A DNA stretch of 64,000 bases from Drosophila persimilis (Eukaryota > Arthropoda > Insecta > Diptera > Drosophilidae), in contig NW_020825288.1 of the NCBI RefSeq assembly GCF_003286085.1, forward strand, positions 12,834,001 to 12,898,000, given 5' to 3'. A program made the translations under genes and the position numbers. This document shows positions 46,585 to 57,830 of the stretch, in pieces (position 1 is the stretch's first letter; each line of letters begins with the position of its first letter). The notes below the pieces were generated by a model. The model saw only the letters and a list, made by a program, of their open reading frames with translations, ran no database searches and was not told the DNA's origin.

Positions 46585-48717
46585 TTAATCGATATACTGC
46601 GCTAACCAACGGAAACCCTCGCCGTAGCCCTGTCGCTTCAGCACGGAGCACATGAACAATTCCAATGGGCGGCCAGGCAGATCGACACGTGCAACTTTGC
46701 CCTGAAATCCACACCAGAAAGTCAGTAAAAACGCAAACAGATCACAGCCTAGGATAGCCTACCTTGCCGGTTGTTAACTGATACAGTCCAAAAACATTTC
46801 TCAGCTCATCCTCGCTGGCCGCACCGGGCTTATCGATTTTGTTGCCCAATATGAGCACGGGGCAGTTGGACAGCGCCTCATCCGTGAGCAGCGAATCCAG
46901 CTCGTTTTTGCTCTCCTGGAAGCGGCCGCGATCCCAGGCGTCTATTAAGAACACAATTGCGTCCACAGCGGGGAAATAGTCCTTCCAGACGCGACGTGCT
47001 ACAATCGGTCAAAATTTAAGTTTAACTTTTAGCCAAATTGGGTCTTAAGAATTTGGAAATTAGTGTGCGTGTTGGTGCATGTGTCTCGGTCTTCGGTGCT
47101 CCCAAACCTTCATTGTAATCTTTATGAATTTACCTAACATCAGCAAACACGTTCATTGATATGATATCTTTTCAAAGCCAAGAGACGCTGTTGCTGCCAT
47201 CTTTTGTCCGTTCGTGATTAGAGCTTGTTCCATAGCGAAACCGATCGTCACGATGACATATTCTACTAATATGAATACGTAATAATGTGTGTGCCTGTAC
47301 ATATTTGTGTTGGTTTAACAACTTATCAATTGCCCAAACGCCCGCATTTCATGCCTCATGCTGACTATTGCGGCTACTCCATTTTTATTTTGATTAGTCT
47401 TATTTTGGTGCACATTTCGTGTGCACTCTCTAAATAGTTAATAAACATGTTTTGATTCTTGTTGATCTTGGGCCTTTTGTTGTTGTTTGTTCGGTGTTAT
47501 CTTAATAGAATGTTTGCTTTTGTACTTGTAAATTATTCACACAAATGTACATACATAGGTGCACAGTGGTCGGTACTCAAACATTTATGTCACTTCTAAG
47601 AAAATGGTCAAAAGTATCCCTTCTTTTAAACAAGAAAATATTGATTGTTGGCTAATATGGTAACAATTGGGAAGATGTTTTGGCTATGAATATGTACGGC
47701 ATTCAGAAGGAAGCTATTTAGAAATGATCGCACTTTTAGATAAGAAGGAGATCGAGGCACAAAAGACTGCTCGTAGGTCGCAGTGTCTTTACGTGCTTTC
47801 AAAGTTTTAATTTGCAAAAAGTTCACCTAGACAAAAGATCACACAGTTAGACCTGCAAGCGAATCGAATTGATCTCTGACCACTGTAATGGCATTTCTAT
47901 GAATGCTCGAGTGCCTGTGGCTGATTGAACGCAACAAATGTGAAAAGTACTAGTTGTTGCTCTGTATGAGTGACCCGCTGTGCTATATTTCACGCTGATT
48001 GTTGCTGAATCTCTGGCTCTTTTGCATGTGTCGCCTCGTGTGGCTATATTTAGAGTGAGGGCAAGTTCGGAAAGGCGCAAAATTTATGAGTGCTCTGGGG
48101 GAAACAGTGCTCCTGCTCCAAGGGAGTTCATGATCAACTTACCCTGAGTGTGGCCACCCAAGTCGAATGTGGTGAAGCGCATATTGCCGATGGACAGCTC
48201 CTCGGACGCTGCAATGGATCAAGGATCATGTATCGTTAGCAAGGAGAAATGAGCCACTGGGGACTGCAACTCACTTGGATGCAGGGTGGGGACATGCTGC
48301 GCCAGCTTATCATCTTTGAGCATGTGCAGTAGCGTGGTCTTGCCAGCATTATCCAAGCCAAGGAACAACAATTTGCCAGACTTTTTCCACAGACCTGCAA
48401 GTAGAAATTCACGTTGAAAGTATGCACCACACGAAAAACATGCGGGAAGGTCGAATGATTCGACTAAATCGTCATCAATTAATACGCGCCGCTCGCTAAA
48501 CCAATACCAAAAAGACATTTGTGTACACGGCAGCAGACACGCATACATTAGTCAAATTTTGGGTTTCTTTTGTCTGCGTTCCAACGTCTGGCCTTTGCTG
48601 GCGTTGCTTTGTTGGCAAGCGCTCAAGAAAAGCGCTCGCCCCATGCTCTCCGATCGGATCTCCGGTGCGCTTACCTAAGTATCCTAGGACTCCGGTGAAC
48701 CAATCCCAGATGAACAT
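46585..48717 (-). CDS. Sar1: Small GTPase Sar1 (COPII coat initiation)
   Basis: Sar1 recruits Sec23/24 to ER exit sites. Exons on minus are 48717-48675, 48394-48275, 48208-48143, 46998-46763 and 46701-46585; 193 aa, the exact family length. The N-terminal amphipathic [15 protein letters not shown] is present. The P-loop [13 protein letters not shown] (the Sar1/Arf version of DxxG) and NKID are all in place. The C-terminus ends [20 protein letters not shown] further acceptor-like TTTTTAG near 48828 suggests a 5' UTR intron and an upstream first exon. Intron 3 is 1.1 kb and empty as far as I can see. Confidence 0.97.
46999..48142 (-). other. Sar1: Sar1 third intron
   Basis: 1.1-kb intron with GTAAGT donor and TGTAG acceptor. 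No nested gene, tRNA or recognised repeat. AT-rich with scattered short simple repeats. Confidence 0.6.
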
Positions 48718-49190
48718 CTTGGCTTGTGGTGTTGTTTGGGGTCAGATAATGGCCGAACCTTGAGTGTGAGAGTGTTGTAGGGGGGAAAAAAGAGTGCTGG
48801 CTGGTGCTGCTGCTGCTCCGCTAGACTAAAAATATAGAGAGAGCTGCATTAGGCGGGCATTATAGGGTCGCTGAGTCGCAATTTGCTACAAGTTCAATGT
48901 CCAGTCCACAGCAACAACAACAGCCATATGTATAGGAAATCAATTTCCCCATCGAGCAAGTGTTCTTGAGGCGGCAGTACATAGCATCGCTGCTTCCGGA
49001 CGGACTCAACAGCCGATGGGTCAGTGATGGGGGGAGGAGGCCTTGACATAAATTAATTTGTGGCACAAAGCGGCTGTTCTTTGTTTTTTGTACACTATAC
49101 ACTTTACATGGCAATTCATAATTTTTTTAGCAATTATAATTAGGTTAAAAACCTGTTCTTTGTCAACACTTTCTTTCTTTCTTTTACATT

Positions 49191-49559
49191 TCATGGCGCT
49201 CTCTCTGTGTTTGTAAGTGTGTGACAGTATGGGTGCGTTATTACGAGTGTGTGTGCTGCTGCTGTCACTGGCTGTTTGCGTGTGTCTGTGGGAACTACGT
49301 GGTAACACGCATTATACTTTATAATATCACTAAAGTTCTGCACAATTTCGTAATCACACTTTGGAACCAGGCACAAATGTAGTAGCCCCGCGCAATCGGG
49401 GCATGAACGCCGCACCCTTAGGCGGCGCAGCTCACAGCCCTCCACCTCCTTATAGGACGTACAAAAACAGCAGACATTATTTTGCACTACGTGGACGCCT
49501 TTCGGGGTCGGATTGGGTTTTCCGTTTGCACTTTTCGCTTTTGTCGGCTGGGCTCCCAA
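49191..49559 (-). other. Cys-rich open frame, possible small zinc-binding protein, start unclear
   Basis: The frame contains CCFC-x9-C, then CPDC-x7-C-x5-C spacing (VCCFCTSYKEVEGC and SCPDCAGLLHLCLVPKC). That is the pattern of a small zinc-binding module. There is no ATG in this frame upstream of the cysteines. An ATG at 49588-49586 with a plausible leader is offset by one base and stops after about 35 codons. It may be a decayed gene, a sequencing indel or chance. I do not recognise the family. Confidence 0.3.
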
Positions 49560-50786
49560 TCGGCTGGTTGTTGCTGGTTACCGGACATTGTACAGGTGCT
49601 TCGAGGGCGCTGGGTGTTTATTAATAATCAATTAATTTAATTTTTCTACCTCACGTTTTTTTTTCTGGAAAATAAATTGAAAAATATTGGCAAATGCAAC
49701 CCTGTCGATGTTCGGTTCTATCGGATTTCCACTAAAGCCCCCTGTATTTAAATAGTTCAACTACTTGAGGTAAATGGCGGAAAATATTACTGATTGTAAA
49801 TTCTTCTTGAGGATTCATGCCATCTCTACTATAAACTTAAAAAAAAACCACGATATTTTTCAGCTGAACTGCGCTAAAATGATTAAATTTTCATTATTTT
49901 CAGTGGAAAATTGAAATACCCCCTTGGCTTGTAATAGGTTAATCGTTCTCCGTCAGGATTGGCAACCATATTCCTCATATTCTTTGTTCCGTTGAATATT
50001 ACCAGCTAAATAGAACATTTAGCCATCCACACTCAATTTTGTACGATTGATGAATCAATTTTATACATGATTGGCCTATTCGAAATACTTGCATTTTTTG
50101 GATTTCTATATAACATTGAAAATGAAATGGGAGCGCGGCGAAAACCAGTATTTCTACAGTATGACCCTCAGAACATCACCGAAATATACGGTCTCATTTG
50201 AAAAATATACCGAGTCGTGCGCGCCAAATCGAACTTTTTTGAATGTGAGCGACAAGGATTTAAATGTTGTCAACCGGGCCTTTGTCTATGCCCACATAAT
50301 TTTATCCAATGAATTAAACTATTTTCTACTTGACTGGTTTATTTTAAGTACTTGCTTTCATTGGATTTAGCCGAAAAAAAGGTTTTAGCGATAAAGGTCA
50401 AGCAAAAAAACCGAAAGAGAAGAGTCAGTTTTTGTGTTCGCTGCAGTGTGACCGCGGACGAATTGATAAAATATACCGTCTGAAACTCAGAAATATACCA
50501 AAATATACCGTCTTATTTTCAAAATATACCTTAAATATACTGACGAATTCAAGTTCAATATTTGATAGCTAGATACAATTTTATCCGATTAATTCATCAA
50601 TTTTCTACTTGACTAGCTTGTTTTAAATATTTGTCTTGTTTTCCTGCTACGGCGATTGCTTTGATTGTTTTTGCCTCTATTTTGGTCAACAAAAATATTG
50701 CTTTTTTCAGATTTTTACAGATTTATTTTTCGACTTATAATCTGGTTTATTTTTGTACTACTTAAATCGATCAAATTAAAAAAAAA

Positions 50787-51062
50787 ATGAACGATTCTGC
50801 AGGATCTGTATCCGTTTATAGTTCGATTTTGCAGCAATACCCCAAATCTGCACACCGTAGAGCCAAACCTTTTGAAGAAATCGCTTTATTTGGCATTGGA
50901 AGTTTAAGTCTACCGTGGTCAAATGCAGTGACTGAAAGGGTATTCAGTCAAATGAATATCGCCAAGACCAAACTTAGGAACAAAATGACTGTTAAATCCT
51001 TAAACTTAATATTAAATATAAGGTTTGTTTTCGAAATATTTATTTGTTCTTTTGAAATTTAA
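50787..51062 (+). pseudogene. hAT-family transposase C-terminal fragment
   Basis: A 91-codon open frame contains the hAT dimerisation signature: LPWSNAVTERVFSQMN followed by AKTKLRNKMTVKSLNLIL. The N-terminal zinc finger and DDE core are missing, so it is a remnant. The flanks contain other AT-rich repeat DNA. No target-site duplication or terminal repeats could be paired by eye. Confidence 0.7.
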
Positions 51063-51992
51063 CGGATATGAATCGCGCCGTCATGGCAAACTACCAATTC
51101 CCGGGATATATTTAAATTTAATATGTTCCAGCGATAAATATACCGATTCGAGTAATAGCGAATAAGATGAATTAAAGACACAATAAGAAATCTATATTTC
51201 TATGTGCTGTTTTATTTGTAGCCTATTTTTTAGCCTGTTTTTTACAATTTGTAGCTTGTTCTAGCTTGAATTTTTGTGAGATCTAGCATATTTTGACGCT
51301 CAAAATCTGGCAGCACTGTCCAGTACTGGACATTTTTGTCCGGCGCGAAAATGAAATACAAGTTTTCGCATTGCCTGCAGGCCGATGTAGTTTGTAAATG
51401 TTTCCCGAATGAGATACATCGGATTCCATAGGTACCCAATAAAAATGAAGTCTATATTTTTGCTTAAATATTTAAAATTTATTGCATTTAACTGTATAGC
51501 TGATATTTTAGGGGGTTTTTAGGAGCTAGACATTACGAGTTTTTCATGCTAAGCGGCATGCCAAAAGGGTGATCGGTGCAGGATCTTTAAACTAAATTGG
51601 GGTAGTACCCAGAGTTACAAGAGAAGATTAATATTTCTTGATATGTTAGCTGCTTGGTTCGACTTAGGTGCTAGACTTAGACCCTAACGATATGGTTTGT
51701 TTTGGTTGCTTGCAAACGTCTCACAAATATACAATTCGATTCTGAAACCAGAAGACTAAGAGATAATGTAGATAATACAGGCTTACGACTAACATTAGAA
51801 TATGTTTTGCTCGATAACTAGTTCATACTCATTTCCATCCATCTGTCCTTTGCGCCTTTTGAGGGATGCGAATCGATCTACTTACAGACAAAACAAGAAT
51901 ACATATGTAACTCTAAAGAGAAGCTTTCGATTTCGATTTGGGTCGATTTCGTGGCAGTGAAGTAACCGCCCCGCTCGTAGTCCTTCGCCTTT

Positions 51993-54900
51993 CTAGCAGT
52001 TCATGTAGTTGGGCGCTTCTGTCTCCGGCGTGGGATCAACTTTGTCTGCGGCCTCTGGGGTATCTCCACCCACATTCTGATAGACCTCGGCCTGGATCTC
52101 GATGCTGCCCACCTGGGGACATGGCACTGCCAGCTGCTTGGGTTTAAAGCTGCTGCAGCTGGAGGCGGAGGACGAGTGGCTTTTGGTCAGCTTCCCGTAG
52201 ATGATGTTCGAGAGCTCGTTCAGCTTGATAGGCTGCAGGGTGACTCCGTTCTGGTTCTGGTAGTGTTGCTGGGTATCGGCGTGCTCCTTCGCCTCCATGA
52301 TGGTATTCAGGTAGTTGCTGCTCTGGGAGGAGGACAGAGGCTGGCTGCCGTACACAGGTATGTTCGAGGGGAACATCTGGTAGTGCTCGGAGGAGGACCC
52401 GGTGGGGCTGGTGGGCGTGTTCAGGCGTTGGCAGCTGGACATGGGCGAGGGGAAGACGATCTGGTGACGCTCATCGCCGGGCGTGGAGCTGGGCGTGAAG
52501 ACGGGACGTGGTGGCGGCGGGACCAGATAATTGTCCATCAGTGATCCGTGGGCACCTGGCCGGCAGTTGTAGCGCCGATCCTCGTGGTCCGAGTGGGTGC
52601 CAGAGTCGCCCAGGGAGGCGCCACTGCAGTTGCTGCCCGTGCTCAGGCGCCCAGAGGATGAGCTGCTACTGGATACGCTCTGCAGGCTGAGGGAGCTGAT
52701 AGGACGAACCCCCGACTTGAAGCTGCAGCTAGTGGCTATCGAGCTCTTGGTCTCGTCCAGAAGGCTGTCGGCACAGCTGCCAGGATGCTTCTCCCCTGGC
52801 GACATCTTCGGACGCGAGAAGAACTTCTTGATGCGCTCGAAAGGCGTCTCTCGCTTCAAATGCGATCGCACCTGCTCGTGGATGCGCTCGTACTCGCGGC
52901 GCAGTTGGTCGATCTGATCCTGCTTCTCCCGGAAGCTTTGTTGGACATCGTTGCGATGCTTCCAGCGCTCCACCAGCAGCTCCACATCCCGAATGGACAG
53001 TACATTGTTCTTGAAGTCGTGCATTATTTCGGCCAGCTCATCGTCGGCGTTCGATCGATTGTGGCTGGAGGCAGATGCATCGCTGGCACTGCGCTTGAGC
53101 GTTCCATATCCAGGCTGATGATTGTGGTTATAGCTGTTGTGGTTGTTCAGTCCAATGGCCAGTCGCATTGTCGAGCGGCTCATCCGCAGATGCTCCTCCA
53201 CGGGGCGGTTCGAGGGCTGAAACAAGTAGTTTCCATCATCCGGGGGGCAACTGTTGGAGGTGCTGCTGCTCGCGGGAGGAGTATTCACGGGCACATTCGA
53301 GGGCTGCAGTACGTAGTCGTTGCCGCCCACCGCTTGGTTCTCCAGCAGCTGGGAGCACTCCTGGCTGAATTTGTCCGTTTGATAGAGGGGAGCCACTGGT
53401 GCATCCACCACATCCTGAGACTTGTTTTGCTCCTTGGACTGGTAGTAGGGCGGTTCGTTGATGCGCAGTTCGTTGGTGGTTCGCTCGGGTCCTGGCGAGT
53501 CTGCAGCCTCAGGTATTGCCTCCGGCAGCTCCTTTTTCGAGTCCATGTTCTTCTCCGCCGCCGAACCCTGCAGGTTCTCATCCTCCGTCTCCACACTGAT
53601 GTAATTGAGATTCGAGATGGCCAGCGTCTCCGTTTTGGGACGCACCTCGGGCGTGTTCTCCCTTTCAGAGCCGCTGGACATTTCCATGTACTCGGCGGAG
53701 GGCAACTGCTTTGGCGGTTTGCCAGAGGAGGATTTTGTCTTTCCGGGCACGGCCTCAATAACCACCGGTTTCGGACTGCTCTCGCTGGAAGCAGCTGTTG
53801 GGGAGACGCCCTTGAAGTAGTGATACATGGTCGTGAGCTCGTGGAACTCCGAAAAGCTGACAATGTTCTGTGCCAACTTGTGATGACCCTCCTGCTCTGC
53901 CAGCTCAAAGGGGGTACGGCCGGCACAGTTGCGCACTCCGCAGGCTGTGTCGCCGCCCGGGCACTCCATCAGTTGGATGCAGAGGCGGTTGAGGCCCCAG
54001 CGAGCGGCAAAGTGCAGCAGGGTGGGGTACTCCTCCGGACTGGACTCGAGACGCGTGAAGAAATGCGGTTGCTTCTCACAGGGGCCGTTCAGCAGGTGGA
54101 AATTTGGCGGCATGTTGCGCTGGAAACACTGCAGAAGATGCTGATCGAGAGCGTCCCTTTCTACGGGTCCGATGCCCAAGGCATGACACATGAACTCTAT
54201 GGGCGAATCCTCCACACGGAGCAGCTGCTCGAGCTCTCGGAGGCGACTCTCGCACTTGATGGGCCGAGCGCCCAGGCTCTTGTTATTCTTCTCGATGCGT
54301 ATCTCGATCATTGTGGAGATCTCCATGCAGGACTCGGGTATGGAGAACTGCAGGGTGTAGGGATTGCGGCACTTGAAGTTGCGCAGCTCGATCAGTTCAC
54401 CGGACTTCTCCACCAGCAGCTTGAGAGTGTCGTTCTTCTCCAGTGGCTCTGCCAGCATGGCCACCACCTTGTTCTGGCCGAGTTTTACCTTCTTCGGCAG
54501 CACTGTGAATCCCTCCGAGCAGCTGGAGAAACTGCGCGAGAGGCCCCCACTGTTGCCGCTGCCGCTGTCCTGGCAGGGTGGCCGCTGGCACAGGGCCCGG
54601 CCCAGGATGTCCGTGGCAATGCCCAGGATGTTGCTGATCTGCACCTGATCGTTGTCGCGCACCACACAGCGGCGCCACTTGTAGTAGCTGGGCAGCGCAG
54701 CCTTGTGCATCTCCTTGACCTTCTCCTCGGCCACATCCAGCAGGATGGCGAGGACCTTCTCCACCCGTATAATGGCCGACAGTTGGGCCATCAGGAAGCT
54801 GTGGGGCAGTGCCAGCAGGGCGGGACACAGAATGACAATCTGCAGAGCAGTGTTCTGGTACTTTTGGGCAATCTCCTCGCTGAAGGGACCATCGTCAATT

Positions 54901-57830
54901 TTGATGTGCAGAAAACTAAAGATAATTAGAGCAAAAAGAGAGGAAAATCTCTAGTTAATGGATCTGTATCCTGCACAGGTTGAGTCCTCTACTCACTTGA
55001 ATGGTTTCCGTCCGCGCTGTTTGGTGATCTTGTCGAAATGGTTCTTCAGGAAAGTGGCCCGCAAGTAGGCGCGTTCGCTGTGCTTTGCCGTGATGATCAG
55101 AATGTCGTCCATATTGTAGCCGATGCAGCCGGATGCATTCGCTCCACTTGCGTTGTTCACGTTGCCACAGTTGTCTGCAAAATGATTGGAAAAGATCGAA
55201 CAGCGATCAGCAAAAAGTACAGCGACTGCGACTGCGGCTGCGACTGGGACTGGGAGTCGGAGTTGCAGTTGTAGTTTGCTGATAAGCAGCGGCCCACAGC
55301 GACCCCAAAAATAAGTAATCTACCCAAGTATTTGTACAAGTCTCTCAGTGTGTATCTGTGATAAATAATGTGTTTACTTAGGATTTGACTTGCGTGATTT
55401 GTGACCTCTTCAAACAGACCCTCCTGTTGGGAACACACTTGTTTGACTTTCGACTTTTGGGTTTTGGAGCGCCGTCGTAAGGACTCCATAAGAGTGGACA
55501 CATGTACATATATATTTGTGGCACTGTGTCATTGGAATTGAAGGAATTTCCCCGCTTATCGGGTAGGCATTTGATGGGTTGCAAGCGGCAAGATCTTGGG
55601 TAACATATTTGTGTGGCATTGTTTCAACTGAAACTCCAGATTCCAAATTCCATGGGATACGGCTCTAAGAAGATGGTTCGGATTGAGGAGAGTTACCTGA
55701 AGTTTATTGCTTCCCAAAGAATACATTTAAACACTTATGAAGAAAGAGTTTTGTACACCAAAGTTCTTAAAAATTTCGTTCTACTTTCTATATAGGAATG
55801 TCGACTGGTTTTCAAGAATTTTCTTGGATTTCAGAATCTACAAATTCCACAACGACAGACCCAAGGCGACCGCCGGATGCTTTTAGCCAGATGGATAGTG
55901 GGATTTGGTTTTTAGTGCAGCGAAAACAAAAGTTTTTAGATCCCAGAAAAAGATTTAAACGAAATTAAACAACATAAATTATTTCAGTGGTAGACAAACA
56001 TTTCTCGGGGGGATGGGGGGGTGGGAGGTTGTCTCCCGTTTTAGCCATATAAATTAGCCGCACGCACTGGATGGACTAATCAGTATGTTGCATGCCCCAA
56101 GAGCTGCGTTCTCCATTCTTAGAGCTACCGTTTGCCCCATAAATTTAGTCACGTTTAGCGCATTTAAATAAATCTCAACGAAGAGGAGACACACACACAC
56201 ACACACACAAACACACACACGATGGGGCAATGGCTATGCGCTGGAGAAGACAGGGAGCGATGTTAGCTCTTGGCCAAACCGAAATTTACTGTTGTATCTG
56301 CCTCAATCTGAACTGCTTGACACCCACAAATGGCGGCAGCAGCATCCGTGACATCCATCCGCGGCGACTGCGACACAGCATCGCAGCATCCCATCTCTCC
56401 CTTGTGCCTCTTCCTGTTGCCTGTTGCGCTTTGCTTTTGCATTTCTTCTGCTTTATTTTCTTCCTTTTTCTGGCTTCGCTCCTTCTTTTCTCAACTCTTT
56501 TGCTTCTGCTGCCTTTCTCTTCCCTGCCCTGCTGCAGATGCTCCTCATTATGGGGCACAGAGGAAAGGCAGCAGGCAGGCAAAGGAGTTTGCCTCTGTTT
56601 GTTTGTTCCCCTCGATTTGTATGATATGGAAGTGAAGTTTAAAAATAAAGAGGACCAAGTTCCTATACCCTATACAGAGGGTACTATTATTTTATGGCGA
56701 AGCTTGTAAATCATAAAAAAGCAAAGATCTTTTAAAGAATGTACAGAATCCGCTTTTCTAATAATCGAAATTTCTAAGAAATTTCCGTTTAAGATAGTCT
56801 CTTTTCTGACAGAAGTATTCATTAGGTTTCTACATAATCCGGACAATTTTATTAGTCTTCTCATAAAATATATAGGTTGTAGGATTTGCGTAACTAAAAA
56901 TACCATTGGGTTTTAATTTCATCAAAGCTATCTCCTTGAAATTATGATATTCCTTTTGGAAAAAATTGAATTAATTTCTACGAATATCTACACTCCAAAG
57001 TTACTATCGTAGTATATGTGCATATGTTTTTATATGTAGCCGAAAGGGTATGTCAAACTTCAATTCGCGCGGATAGGCCTTTGTTCCGTGCTATATTATG
57101 TATATTTCATATGCAAAATATTGCCACATATTATTCGATATACTCTAAAGAAAGACAATAAAATACGACAACATAATTAAGAGGAACTTTTGGTAGTTTC
57201 TAAAAGTTACGCCCCACCCTTTTCAGTGATTAATGGTTTTTTAGTCCTGCCTGGCGTACCAAAACTGTGGATCCTCCCACTCTTCCGGTCCTACTTTAAA
57301 TGGCTTTTGTTGCTGTGCTTTTTTGAGACTTTGATTTCGTGATGGAGGCTGACAATGTCTGGATGTTGGATTGAAATTTATTTCTCAATTACATGGCAGA
57401 CGACAGTTTTGTCGACGGGGCTGTTGAAAATTGCAAACAGAATGCAGAATGCAGAATGCAGAGCGCAGAGTGCAGATCCCGATCCCCTGTCTGACATTGG
57501 AGTCGCATCCCTGAACCGAGAGTGTGGACTATATTTTAGCATCTGAGTGCCGCTGGAACATCTGGTAATTGTTAAATCGGACTCTTCTCCAAGACAAAAA
57601 TGCCTCCCTTTGTTCATCATCTTTGTGCTTCTGGTTTTCGTTTTGCAATTTGCAAATATTGCACGAGAGTGTACTTGGTTTTCGGGCTGTGATCGATCAC
57701 TTTTTAATGGATCCAGCTGCATCCCAATCTCTTTAATGGGAGGCACTCACTCATCTCCATGTCCACATAGTCCATCGCCTCCACATCGTCCTCATCCTCC
57801 TCCTCCTCATGCCGCTGGGCCTGGACACAG
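51993..57830 (-). CDS. stumps: Stumps / Dof, FGF-receptor signalling adaptor (5' end unresolved)
   Basis: It is the cytoplasmic adaptor linking the FGF receptors Heartless and Breathless to Ras/MAPK in mesoderm and trachea. Exons seen on minus are 57830-57751, 55174-54997 and 54915-51993; phases agree and give at least 1059 residues. Exon 1 here is acidic (EEEEDEDDVEAMDYVDMEM). A TIR-like domain follows (DDILIITAKHSERAYLRATF into FNFLHIKIDDGPFSEEIAQK). Next are the Dof/BCAP/BANK (DBB) region, ankyrin-like repeats (TLLHFAARWGLNRLC, GRTPFELAEQEGHHKLAQ), many tyrosine motifs (YMEM, YVLQP, YLFQP, YLVP, YQNV, C-terminal NYMNC) and a coiled coil (REKQDQIDQLRREYERIHEQ). The first visible exon lacks two bases of its first codon, so at least one exon lies upstream, unless translation begins at the internal Met. 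Confidence 0.88.
55175..57750 (-). other. stumps: stumps intron, 2.6 kb
   Basis: GTGAGT donor at 57750 and TTGCAG acceptor at 55175. It contains an AC repeat at 56191-56220, a pyrimidine-rich run near 56440-56530, and a GCAGAATGCAGAATGCAGAAT run at about 57440-57470. No nested gene recognised. Confidence 0.6.

Larger units (their letters stand above)
48718..51992. other. Region between Sar1 and stumps: leaders, repeats and relics
   Basis: The right-hand part should be the stumps 3' UTR. The left part probably holds Sar1 5' exons. Between them lie a Cys-rich minus-strand open frame (49191-49559), reverse copies of the dispersed repeat at about 49950-50110, 50270-50370 and 50560-50650, and an isolated Motif 1 (AGTGTGACC on plus, 50445-50453) with TATACCGT sites on minus that belongs to no recognised gene. 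A hAT transposase fragment is at 50787-51062. Confidence 0.55.

Noticed and set aside
52785..54929. 714-codon plus-strand open frame opposite stumps
   Set aside because: It lies antisense to the stumps TIR/DBB/ankyrin coding exon. Its Leu/Val/His-rich composition is what codon-biased antisense gives, and no domain is visible.
56230..56709. Plus-strand open frame with Cys/Leu-rich composition in the stumps intron
   Set aside because: Driven by a pyrimidine-rich tract (CTTCT runs); no domain and no splice support.
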